Positions 1 to 6,781 of a stretch of 24,306 nt of DNA are shown here, piece after piece. Numbering within the stretch: the stretch's first letter is position 1; the number at the start of each line of letters is the position of its first letter. A program made the translations under genes and the position numbers. This DNA comes from a virus. Location: IMG/VR virus record IMGVR_UViG_3300004095_000014, positions 1 to 24,306 of that record; one strand, 5' to 3'. Below the pieces are notes generated by a model. It saw nothing but the letters and a program-made list of their open reading frames with translations, did no database searches and was not told the DNA's origin.

Positions 1-777
1 TAATGCACCAAAGTCAACTGTCCATTCCTTTCCAGGTGCTAGTTCAATTGCACCTGCAGGTAAAGCATATTTAACCCCAGCATCTGCCATAATAGTAGCA
101 ACGGGAATACGAAACTTAGTTAAATCATTACCTAGATTTGGATATGGGGCAACGTGCGGAAATCCCCAACCTGCGATTTCTTTAGTTTGATTGTTAATAA
201 CTATCTTGTAAAATCCATGCGGAACAACTACGCCTTTGCCAATAGTCTTGTCTCCTGCACTATATAATCCACCAGATACAATTGTAAATGATTGATTATG
301 TTGTACAGCCCACCCACGCACTGAAGTTTCTAATAATTTCCAAATACCACGATTTAATGAACCAGCTTGCGGCGACATATTGGTCATCAGGAATGATTCA
401 TATTCAACCTGCGGGTCCCAACTTAAATCACCATCTGGTGCCATATGTCCTTTGTCGTAACCTGTGCCAGCATAATCGCCAGGAACAGCACCATCAGGAA
501 CTGATTGATCAGCTGCAAATGCGTTTGTACGTGCTACGCATCCCAATGCATTTGGCGGGGTAAGCTCGTACATAACGAACTCAGGTAATTTAGCAGCAGC
601 ATCATATCCTACCAAATACGCTTGGCGGCAAATAGCCTGCACTGGCTTGATGCTTTCCGGAAAACCATAAGGTGCATGTACTTGGCACGCGGCCACTGGA
701 TTAACTGGACGTTGTGTCCATGCAAATGTAGATGTTGATAATACTGCAAATAATAATCCTATTAATATTTTTTTCAT
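1..777 (-). CDS. Secreted DNA/RNA non-specific endonuclease (NucA/Serratia type), 3' end outside window
   Basis: The frame is open from an ATG at 777 to the window edge (259 codons, no stop). Residues 1-19 form a signal peptide: Lys-Lys, a hydrophobic core, then STFA before a likely cleavage at A19/W20. The mature part has the hallmarks of the beta-beta-alpha-metal nuclease family: YDKGHMAP at 107-114 (canonical DRGH, here Arg to Lys; H111 would be the general base), NMSPQ at 133-137, and LNRGIWKLLE at 141-150, where N142 and E150 match the metal-binding Asn and the Glu eight residues later in Serratia nuclease. Such enzymes cut single- and double-stranded DNA and RNA with Mg2+ and act outside the cytoplasm. 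It follows the 131-residue gene by two bases with only a weak GAG ribosome site and is the last visible gene of a late operon. The family is clear; its role in a phage is not. Confidence 0.93.
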   Translation of the reverse strand, partial: MKKILIGLLFAVLSTSTFAWTQRPVNPVAACQVHAPYGFPESIKPVQAICRQAYLVGYDAAAKLPEFVMYELTPPNALGCVARTNAFAADQSVPDGAVPGDYAGTGYDKGHMAPDGDLSWDPQVEYESFLMTNMSPQAGSLNRGIWKLLETSVRGWAVQHNQSFTIVSGGLYSAGDKTIGKGVVVPHGFYKIVINNQTKEIAGWGFPHVAPYPNLGNDLTKFRIPVATIMADAGVKYALPAGAIELAPGKEWTVDFGAL

Positions 778-779
778 TT

Positions 780-1175
780 TTATTTTCTCTTTGATGTATT
801 TCTGGGATAACCCTTAAACCCAGTTACTGGACTTGTTTTATGTGTACCAGGAGGCTCAGCTGATCCATGTGCAGCAACACTTGTTTGCGATTCTGATGGT
901 ATAGTAGCAATTGCTGCATCAATCATTAATTGTTCTTCGGCAGTATATGGATGCACACTATTATATTTTTCTACCCAACTTGAAGAATCAACACCGTCAA
1001 TAGCACCAGGATTTTTACCATCAGCAGAAGCCATTGCCATCCCTAATCGATTCAAATAATAAATTCTATCATATCCGCCTACATCTCTAACTAATGCAGA
1101 TTGTTGCATTGGATGTTTATGTTCTTTGGGTAAGTCACCAACTGAGGTTTCGGTTATAAATTCTTTTGCTCTCAT
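780..1175 (-). CDS. Small protein with capsid-targeting-like N-terminus, paralogue A
   Basis: This 131-residue protein has no function I recognise. It starts MRAKEFITE and ends with a basic tail (NTSKRK). It is a diverged paralogue of the gene just upstream: both share MRA(K/R)EFI.E, a central aromatic/alanine block followed by DGK (residues about 37-55), a YT.E(E/D) block near 80, and EPP.T..SP(V/I).GFKGY near the C-terminus. The start codon overlaps the stop of that neighbour as ATGA, so the two are translationally coupled. The first nine residues resemble the T4 internal-protein capsid targeting sequence (MKTYQEFIAE), with I-T-E fitting the L/I-x-E site of the gp21 prohead protease. Packaging in the head is therefore an inference; the alternative is a chance similarity in a short amphipathic helix. 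Confidence 0.8.
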   Translation of the reverse strand: MRAKEFITETSVGDLPKEHKHPMQQSALVRDVGGYDRIYYLNRLGMAMASADGKNPGAIDGVDSSSWVEKYNSVHPYTAEEQLMIDAAIATIPSESQTSVAAHGSAEPPGTHKTSPVTGFKGYPRNTSKRK

Positions 1176-1537
1176 CGACGTTTATAACCTTTAAACCCTA
1201 CTATAGGACTTATGGCATCAGTATCTGGTGGTTCATGTGATTCTTTATCACTAACTTCATTAACTTTAAGTCCCAATGCCTTGGCAGTTGCGTTAATAAT
1301 CGCGGCATCTTCCGGAGTATACGATATTGTATTTAATTTTTGTCCAAGTGGTCCATCTTTTGACATTTTATAGCCATTACCTTTGCCATCAAGGGCGCCG
1401 GCTGCAACAATAAAACGCCACATGTGATAGGGATTAGAGTTATCTAATCCTGGTAAAACCTCCATGCCCGGCATTGCATCTAATTGATCTGCACCAAACT
1501 TGCTAGAAGACTCGCGTATAAATTCACGAGCTCTCAT
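1172..1537 (-). CDS. Small protein with capsid-targeting-like N-terminus, paralogue B
   Basis: This 121-residue protein of unknown function starts MRAREFIRE and ends GFKGYKRR. It shares with the downstream 131-residue gene the N-terminal helix, a YHMWRFIVAAGALDGKGNGY-like central block (residues about 37-56), a YTPEDAAI block (about 74-81) and the EPPDT..SPIVGFKGY C-terminal block. A Shine-Dalgarno AAGG lies in the last codons of the 96-residue gene upstream, whose stop is two bases before this ATG. The 3' end overlaps the next gene by ATGA. The N-terminus again resembles the T4 capsid targeting sequence, with I-R-E as a possible prohead protease site at residues 7-9. No catalytic motif or membrane segment is visible. 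Confidence 0.8.
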   Translation of the reverse strand: MRAREFIRESSSKFGADQLDAMPGMEVLPGLDNSNPYHMWRFIVAAGALDGKGNGYKMSKDGPLGQKLNTISYTPEDAAIINATAKALGLKVNEVSDKESHEPPDTDAISPIVGFKGYKRR

Positions 1538-1539
1538 GA

Positions 1540-1830
1540 TTAACCTTGTCCAATAACACCTGCTTGCGCAGAAGAAGCAGTGCCTAATTCGCGTGCAGTA
1601 AAATTTGTGCCTGTAATTGTCAATTTATTGCCAGCGCCTACATAAATTTGTTGTCGTGCGTTAGCTGCTACTTGTGGAGCAGCTGAGTAAATATTACCTA
1701 CCGCAGAGGCTGTACCTAATGCTGGTGCATAAACTTGATATGTAACAGTGGCATTACCTGTTACAATTTCACATTTATCAGTGTACCATACTGCATTAGA
1801 TACAGATGTATAAACATTTGCTTGACTCAT
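1540..1830 (-). CDS. Small beta-rich protein, probable virion component
   Basis: This 96-residue protein is rich in Thr, Ala, Val and Gly with alternating hydrophobic residues and almost no charge, which suggests a small beta-sandwich. I do not recognise a named family. Visible landmarks are VWYTDKCEIVTGNATVTYQV at 14-33 and a C-terminal IYVGAGNKLTITGTNFTAREL segment. AAGGA precedes the ATG by six bases. It lies between the 988-residue gene and the two small paralogues in a late operon, so a head decoration or other minor structural role is plausible. That is inference from composition and position only. Confidence 0.72.
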   Translation of the reverse strand: MSQANVYTSVSNAVWYTDKCEIVTGNATVTYQVYAPALGTASAVGNIYSAAPQVAANARQQIYVGAGNKLTITGTNFTARELGTASSAQAGVIGQG

Positions 1831-1840
1831 TTATTAATCC

Positions 1841-4807
1841 TTAAATTTTAATCTTTGAAAATGCTTTATACAAATTTAAAAAGCTGTCGCTTTCGGACAT
1901 TTGACGCTCTTCTTGACTTGCTAATACAGGAATAGTAGTTTGTCCAGTTGATTTTTTACCATTTAGTCCACCACTATATTGCATTGCATCGTCTGATTCT
2001 TCTTGATTAGTTGGATAATCTGGCTCGTTTTCAGTATATGTTGCATCAGCTTCTTCTAACCCAGCTAATTCCATCATTCTTTTGTGGGCAGTATCATCTT
2101 CTTCCATATCACCTTCAAACTGAGCTTTAGGAATATCTTTGGCTGGATAATCAGTGTCATTATTATATGCTTGGTGATCGTCATCGTCGTAGTAATTGTT
2201 ATTCTGTTCACGATCCTGTTGTGCGTGTCTCATCAACATATCGTAAGTTATTGGCTCATTTGATTTTTGTGGATCATGTAGCTGACGAAGTATATTATCA
2301 ACGCCTGCAGGGTTTATCGTGCCATTAACTCTAGTCATATCAATTGCGGCAGACAAAAATTCATCCCAATCTAATTTTCCATCAAAATAATCTTGAACTA
2401 ATTGTTCTGAATCATCATCTGCATCATGTTGGTTTGCTTCGACCATTTCGTCACATTGACAAGGAATACCGCCACATGAATCACAAGGTTCTTCACCATT
2501 CTCATGACCAGCTTCGTCACCATGTGAAATGCCCATATTATGCAGCATTTCTTTCATACGTGAAACGTCATCACCGCTTACGGAAATAGTTATATTTTCA
2601 ACTTCTTCTCCGTCGTCACCTTTAGAAGAATCGTTAGTAATGCTGATACCTTCACTTAATAGTGTAGTATATTTGTGTTCCCAGCTATCGTAAATGCCTT
2701 GTCCAATACCCATGCCGCCGGAAGATTTACTAGAAGTGGATGGAGCTACTGACCCAGAAGTTGTAGTTTCTTCAACTTTTTCTTCTTTAGGTTTCTTAGG
2801 TTCAGCTTTCTTTTCGACTTTTTTCTCATCATGCTCGATGTCTTTAGTTACACGTTTGCCAGCTTTTTCAGCTTTGTTGTCTTCTGGCTCACGTTTTTTA
2901 CCACTTATCCCATCTTTCTTTTTCTCATCATACTCGATGTCTTTAGTAACTTTTTTACCGGCTTTTTCGGCTTTACCATCACTCTTGGAAGTAGATTCTT
3001 TTTTCTCATCTACTTCTTTTTTAGCACCTTTAGTAACATTACCTACTACTTTGGCTACTTTTTTAGCAGCAGGTGCTAATTTGTCAAAGAAATGACGCTG
3101 TCCTGCGGCTGCTTTTTCTTCGTCAACTTCTGACTCATTTGACTTGTGCTTCATAGCATTACTTAATTGCTTTGTACCTTTGTCAGCTTTATTAAATTCT
3201 TTAGCAACAGATCCTTTGATTCCTACTTTCTTAGCAAACTTAGGATTGTGTGCAGCCGCTGCCATAGTACGTGCTTGCTTTTCACTAGTTGATTTTTCAG
3301 CGATTGGCATTTCTGCTCCACTCTGTGACATAGCATCTGGGTCATGCTGCATTTCTTGATCACTTAGTAAGTAATCCATAACACTTACCAACATACCTTT
3401 AATGGCACCCATTTTTTCAGATACCCATTCAGGTAATTCTGAATTTGTACTGAGATGATGATCCAAATGTGTTGCTACGCGAATTACAGTATGTAAACTA
3501 TTTTTAAATGTTTCGCCCTCGTCACTATAATCTTGTTCAGATCCTTCTTCCATCTCACGAGATTTCATATGTGATTTAATTAAACTACCTTTAGTACGAG
3601 CGCCGTAGCTACCTCTCGTTGATCCTGCTTGTCCACCTGGACCTCTTACTTCATCGTCTGCAGGTTCTTCATGTTTACGTGAATAAACGGTTCCAGTTGA
3701 GGTTTTACGTACATTATGTCTTGGATGTGTATCTGCTTCTGGTTCTCGTGGTTCCCAAATGCCTGGCCATGCACTTTCATCTACATCGTGTCCAGCACGT
3801 CGTTCAGCATCTTTTTCAGCATCAATTAACCAACCTGGTTTGCCATGTGGTCCATTTGCGGTTTCTTCAAATTCCATTCCATTGTATGCATCAGCAGCAC
3901 CAGCTGACCCATTATATGGGCGACTCATCGAACGAGCTTGGTGATGTTGTGGTGCTATTTTATCTTTCAAATAGGATAAGATTTCATCTTCTGATTCTTC
4001 CAAATCATCTGGATGGCGAGATTTCTGTTGCTGTTGTCGAGCTAGCTTAGGCATTTCGCGAGCTAATTTAGACTTGTGTTGCTGTAATGCGGCTGCGTCC
4101 CAGTCTTTATTTCTAGGATTTGTATCCATAGGCTTTTGCCCATGCATATCACATTCGTCCATCTCACTATCAGCAGCGTTTATTGCCTCAAAATTAATGC
4201 TTTCTATAATTTCTTTAACAATATCAGGCGGACAACCTAACGTATTAGAAATGTTTTTTGTTAATTTATCTATTATTTGTGCTAATTCGCTAGGTCTCAT
4301 AGGAAATTCAATGCTAAAACTGTAGTTTTTCTCTATTTCGTCAGCAACTGCATCGTACCAAGATTCTATCATTTCATAATGTTGTTCTGTTGGATCATTC
4401 GGATCGCCGCCCCATTCGTTAACTTTTTTCTTACCCTTACCCTGAATGTTTAGTGCAAAATTAGCACGTTTCTTTTCGAGTGGGGTACCTGATTTCTTTA
4501 GACTTTGTAATTTTTTGTCGCCAATTTTCTTATCTTGTGGAATACCTTCTTGCTTATGTAAGGCTCCTTTTTTAATGGTCTTGGCAGCTTTACTTAATGA
4601 TTTGTCTGTTTTTTCTTCCAATGAACCTGAACCAGAAAAATTTGCACCGCCGGTGCCATCTTCCATTAAATTACGTAAGTCTGTACGTAATGCATCTTCC
4701 AGTGTCGTTTGCACTGAGCTTTTGGTAACAGTTTTACTTTCTGATATTGTTTGCTTGTCAGCATCAATACCGGCTAATGTTTTGTTAAGTTTGTAAAATG
4801 GGTTCAT
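1841..4807 (-). CDS. Very large Lys/Glu-rich mosaic protein, probable virion or scaffold protein
   Basis: This 988-residue protein is highly charged and largely low-complexity, with several short ordered islands. Residues 1-120 are Lys-rich (an EKTDKSLSKAAKTIKKGALHK segment and repeats of KK). Around 440-480 lies a helical HHLSTNSELPEWVSEKMGAI block. Around 504-537 lies a KQARTMAAAAHNPKFAKKVG block that I have seen in several phage proteins. Two copies of a 33-residue repeat with core KAEKAGK(K/R)VTKDIE begin near 611 and 644. A cysteine knuckle CDSCGGIPCQC sits near 775-785, after a GDDVSRMKEMLHNMGI helix. The C-terminus is very acidic (YYDDDD near 875) and ends LNLYKAFSKIKI. GAGGA precedes the ATG. 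Its late operon suggests a structural, core or DNA-associated role; no function is shown. Confidence 0.82.
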   Translation of the reverse strand: MNPFYKLNKTLAGIDADKQTISESKTVTKSSVQTTLEDALRTDLRNLMEDGTGGANFSGSGSLEEKTDKSLSKAAKTIKKGALHKQEGIPQDKKIGDKKLQSLKKSGTPLEKKRANFALNIQGKGKKKVNEWGGDPNDPTEQHYEMIESWYDAVADEIEKNYSFSIEFPMRPSELAQIIDKLTKNISNTLGCPPDIVKEIIESINFEAINAADSEMDECDMHGQKPMDTNPRNKDWDAAALQQHKSKLAREMPKLARQQQQKSRHPDDLEESEDEILSYLKDKIAPQHHQARSMSRPYNGSAGAADAYNGMEFEETANGPHGKPGWLIDAEKDAERRAGHDVDESAWPGIWEPREPEADTHPRHNVRKTSTGTVYSRKHEEPADDEVRGPGGQAGSTRGSYGARTKGSLIKSHMKSREMEEGSEQDYSDEGETFKNSLHTVIRVATHLDHHLSTNSELPEWVSEKMGAIKGMLVSVMDYLLSDQEMQHDPDAMSQSGAEMPIAEKSTSEKQARTMAAAAHNPKFAKKVGIKGSVAKEFNKADKGTKQLSNAMKHKSNESEVDEEKAAAGQRHFFDKLAPAAKKVAKVVGNVTKGAKKEVDEKKESTSKSDGKAEKAGKKVTKDIEYDEKKKDGISGKKREPEDNKAEKAGKRVTKDIEHDEKKVEKKAEPKKPKEEKVEETTTSGSVAPSTSSKSSGGMGIGQGIYDSWEHKYTTLLSEGISITNDSSKGDDGEEVENITISVSGDDVSRMKEMLHNMGISHGDEAGHENGEEPCDSCGGIPCQCDEMVEANQHDADDDSEQLVQDYFDGKLDWDEFLSAAIDMTRVNGTINPAGVDNILRQLHDPQKSNEPITYDMLMRHAQQDREQNNNYYDDDDHQAYNNDTDYPAKDIPKAQFEGDMEEDDTAHKRMMELAGLEEADATYTENEPDYPTNQEESDDAMQYSGGLNGKKSTGQTTIPVLASQEERQMSESDSFLNLYKAFSKIKI
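2821..2977 (-). repeat. Coding tandem repeat, 99 bp (33 residues), two copies
   Basis: Copies begin at 2821 and 2920 on the plus strand, 99 bases apart, and share long runs such as TCGATGTCTTTAGT. They encode KAEKAGK(K/R)VTKDIE(Y/H)DEKK in the 988-residue protein. Third positions differ between the copies, so the duplication is not recent, while the peptide is kept. Confidence 0.8.
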
Positions 4808-4812
4808 TACTA

Positions 4813-5424
4813 TTATCCTCTAGGTTGGGCGCCAGTAGCTGGACGCTTGGGTCTTTTTTCTGCATGAGTCATTGGGCTGGTGTTACCCATCTTTAAATCA
4901 TTTGTTGTTTCTGCTGCTTTTGGACTACCGCCAGCAATAGTGAAATCTGAACGATACGCATTTTTCAATACTGCATGATTATATGGATCAGCAGAATAAT
5001 CAGCTTTCAATGCTGCTTGTTCTGCGTCATCAGCTGGGTAATTGGTATCAGCTAACAATGATTCTGGTTGTGCTTCAAGTTTTTTCTGATATTCTGCATT
5101 GGTATCATCATATACAGAAGTTTGCATGATAATTTTATTTTCATCTAACCCTAATAAACGAGCAATTTGTTTAATTTGCGGTTCAATTGCAGGATAACGT
5201 AACATAACATCAACACTGGTAACTTTTTCATTTTCAAATGCAGGAAAGTCAGCAGGTTTTGCCTGTATTGGAGTAGACTTTTCTGAACCAATTTTTAATG
5301 GATCAAATTGTTCTAGTTTACCTTTTAGAGCATTATAAAATCCCTGAGGCAGTTCACCCACTATCTTAATGCGATAGTTATAGGTTCTTTCGCTTTCGGC
5401 CAAGTAGTCTTTAAAATTTTTCAT
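4813..5424 (-). CDS. Conserved phage protein with capsid-targeting-like N-terminus
   Basis: This 203-residue protein begins MKNFKDYLAESER, close to the T4 capsid targeting sequence MKTYQEFIAEA, with L-A-E at 8-10 as a candidate prohead protease site. The rest divides into an alpha/beta part at about 15-105 (YRIKIVGELPQGFYNALKGK, then SVDVMLRYPA and DENKIIMQTSVY, a ferredoxin-like alternation) and a disordered C-terminus ending in a Lys/Arg/Pro-rich tail (EKRPKRPATGAQPRG). AGGA lies eight bases before the ATG, and a late-type CATAAATA box lies 17 bases upstream, so this is the first gene of the operon that continues to the left edge. I believe similar proteins are common in marine T4-like phages, but no function is known to me. 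Transport into the prohead as an internal protein is inferred. Confidence 0.85.
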   Translation of the reverse strand: MKNFKDYLAESERTYNYRIKIVGELPQGFYNALKGKLEQFDPLKIGSEKSTPIQAKPADFPAFENEKVTSVDVMLRYPAIEPQIKQIARLLGLDENKIIMQTSVYDDTNAEYQKKLEAQPESLLADTNYPADDAEQAALKADYSADPYNHAVLKNAYRSDFTIAGGSPKAAETTNDLKMGNTSPMTHAEKRPKRPATGAQPRG

Positions 5425-5441
5425 GATTTATTCCTATATTA

Positions 5442-5449
5442 TATTTATG
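5442..5449 (-). promoter_or_regulatory. T4-type late promoter box CATAAATA
   Basis: On the minus strand this reads CATAAATA, matching the NATAAATA/TATAAATA box used by the T4-type late sigma factor. It lies directly after the gp16 stop and 17 bases before the ATG of the 203-residue gene, with an AGGA site between. Confidence 0.7.
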
Positions 5450-5950
5450 TTAATTGTCTTTTTGTGCTCTGTCATTAAGCAGACGTTCAAGCAAATCGTT
5501 ACGTGTTAATACTTGTCCTTGTGCAGTTGGAATATCACCTAACTCTCCAGATTTTTTAGCCGCATCTTGATCCAACTTTAATTTACGCAATTGTAAATCA
5601 ATCATTTTTAATTTTTTATTAAGTTTGGTAGTTTTGGCAGTTAGTGCATGACCTAGCATAGTACCAGCTACTGCAAATAGTTCAGCTGAATATCTACTGT
5701 CTACATTCATTCCGAGATCTGATAAATCCTGATAACTTTGTTTAGCAAGGTCAGCTAGTTCATCTAATTCTCTATCTGATGCAGCCAAATCTCTAATGGC
5801 CGGTAAAGCTTCGTCTATCTTGTCTATTGTTTCATCAATATGTACAATAGCATCACGAGTTTCTTCCGGGGTCATATTTTCAACAACAGGTGGATCTTGT
5901 TCGATATCAAGTTTATCAAATCCAAATAGGGTTTCTAAATTTTTTGTCAT
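5450..5950 (-). CDS. gp16: Terminase small subunit, gp16-like
   Basis: The 166 residues match the length of T4 gp16 (164). The centre is a helical hairpin: a long acidic helix at about 28-75 followed by NVDSRYSAELFAVAGTMLGH (80-99) and a Lys/Leu-rich helix LNKKLKMIDLQLRKLK. This corresponds to the 'ADSPRHMEVFATLMGQ ... LHKDMKDI' core of T4 gp16 in register and spacing. The last third (DIPTAQGQVLTRNDLLERLLND) resembles the T4 'GAVPTGQMNIQN ... G/STEL' tail. gp16 forms a ring that recognises DNA and stimulates the gp17 packaging motor; gp17 is not in this window. No clear Shine-Dalgarno precedes the ATG, and a short hairpin contains its first two bases. It is separated from the gp4-like gene by 32 bases. 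Confidence 0.8.
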   Translation of the reverse strand: MTKNLETLFGFDKLDIEQDPPVVENMTPEETRDAIVHIDETIDKIDEALPAIRDLAASDRELDELADLAKQSYQDLSDLGMNVDSRYSAELFAVAGTMLGHALTAKTTKLNKKLKMIDLQLRKLKLDQDAAKKSGELGDIPTAQGQVLTRNDLLERLLNDRAQKDN

Positions 5951-5967
5951 ACTGTTATTTACAGTAT
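5949..5967 (-). promoter_or_regulatory. Hairpin overlapping the gp16 start codon
   Basis: The minus strand reads ATACTG-TAAATAA-CAGTAT, a perfect 6-bp stem with a 7-base loop. The last two stem bases are the A and T of the gp16 ATG. The loop also contains GTAAATA, a variant of the late box. It could limit gp16 translation, or simply be a late promoter half-site; the sequence does not decide. Confidence 0.4.
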
Positions 5968-5982
5968 TTTGGAGGATAGCAA

Positions 5983-6417
5983 TTACTTCTTTCGTCCTTG
6001 GTGGAAAATATCCGACTCAGTAATTACACGAAAACTTAATCCATTTTGTTTGGCCCACTGTTGAGCCGCTGCCCATTTGGCATAGTTAACTGCTATTACA
6101 GCACGTTGACTATCCTTCATTTTTCCTTCAATCACACTTTGATTGCGTGGCTTAATTTCTATTAATTCGGCTCTTGTAGTATTTTGTGGACCTCGATATA
6201 CCACAATAAAATCAGGAACATACATGGTCATTTTGCCGGTAAGTGGATGACGATAGGGAATTCTAACCGGTTCACTGGCCCAATTTATCACATGCTCGTT
6301 GTTATCACAAAAATGCATAAAAGTCATTTCCCATCCTGATCGGTATCTGGGTTTTCCTTTGCCTACATATTTGTGTGCATTATTTACTTCGTATAATCCT
6401 TGACGAAAGCTAGGCAT
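5983..6417 (-). CDS. gp4: Head completion protein gp4-like, PD-(D/E)xK nuclease fold
   Basis: This 144-residue protein has the features of the T4 gp4 family (T4 gp4 is about 150 residues): HKYVGKGKPRYRSGWEMTF (15-33), HVINWASEPVRIPY (42-55), a PDF motif at 68-70 and ELIEIKP at 84-90. E30, D69 and E87-x-K89 form the arrangement of a PD-(D/E)xK nuclease active site, as in TnsA-like enzymes. In T4, gp4 acts late in head completion before tail joining. Its ATG is two bases before the stop of the 119-residue gene upstream (stop then ATG), with no strong ribosome site, so it is likely read by coupling. It sits between tail genes and the small terminase gene, in line with a role at the packaged head. 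The family assignment is strong; enzymatic activity is inferred from residues. Confidence 0.88.
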   Translation of the reverse strand: MPSFRQGLYEVNNAHKYVGKGKPRYRSGWEMTFMHFCDNNEHVINWASEPVRIPYRHPLTGKMTMYVPDFIVVYRGPQNTTRAELIEIKPRNQSVIEGKMKDSQRAVIAVNYAKWAAAQQWAKQNGLSFRVITESDIFHQGRKK

Positions 6418-6419
6418 GA

Positions 6420-6779
6420 TTACTGTTTAATGTTATGTGCTATGTAATAATTAGGTACTACTGTAGCTTGTATTCCCAACATAGTTGCTGGGCTTTGATA
6501 TGTGTTTAGATAAAATGCAAATGTTAATGTAATTTGCGGCCCCGACATGCCTTCAATAGACTGTAGTAATTGCATAACTGGAATACCTGATAATTCTGAA
6601 ATACGAAACACCGTAGAGGTAAAATTATCAGCTTGTTTTGCTGTGCCAAATACCGACAGTAAATAGCTACGAACAGCATCATATTCTTGAGCCGAGACTG
6701 ATTGTTGATAATTATAAAATTTATCAAAAATTTGTACTGTTAAATCAATATTAGGATTGGTATTGTTAATTGTAGCCAT
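6420..6779 (-). CDS. Conserved T4-like structural-region protein, function unknown
   Basis: This 119-residue protein is helical and lacks cysteines. The N-terminus (NPNIDLTVQIFDKFYNYQQSVSA) leads to a YDAVRSYLLSVFGTAKQADNFTSTVFRI core and an LLQSIEGMSGPQITLTFAFYLN helix, ending in a YYIAHNIKQ tail. I have a recollection of a similar small conserved protein beside tail genes in marine T4-like phages, without a known function. The ATG is two bases after the stop of the 396-residue gene. Position between a tube-family gene and gp4 suggests a virion or assembly role; this is inference. Confidence 0.75.
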   Translation of the reverse strand: MATINNTNPNIDLTVQIFDKFYNYQQSVSAQEYDAVRSYLLSVFGTAKQADNFTSTVFRISELSGIPVMQLLQSIEGMSGPQITLTFAFYLNTYQSPATMLGIQATVVPNYYIAHNIKQ

Positions 6780-6781
6780 AA

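Noticed and set aside
288-563. Plus-strand frame of 91 residues
   Set aside because: It lies wholly opposite the nuclease gene, which has a clear family and signal peptide.
2344-4796. Several open frames on the plus strand opposite the 988-residue gene
   Set aside because: They mirror Lys/Glu-rich codons as Phe/Leu/Ser-rich reading frames, lack ribosome sites and overlap each other. They are shadows of the minus-strand gene.
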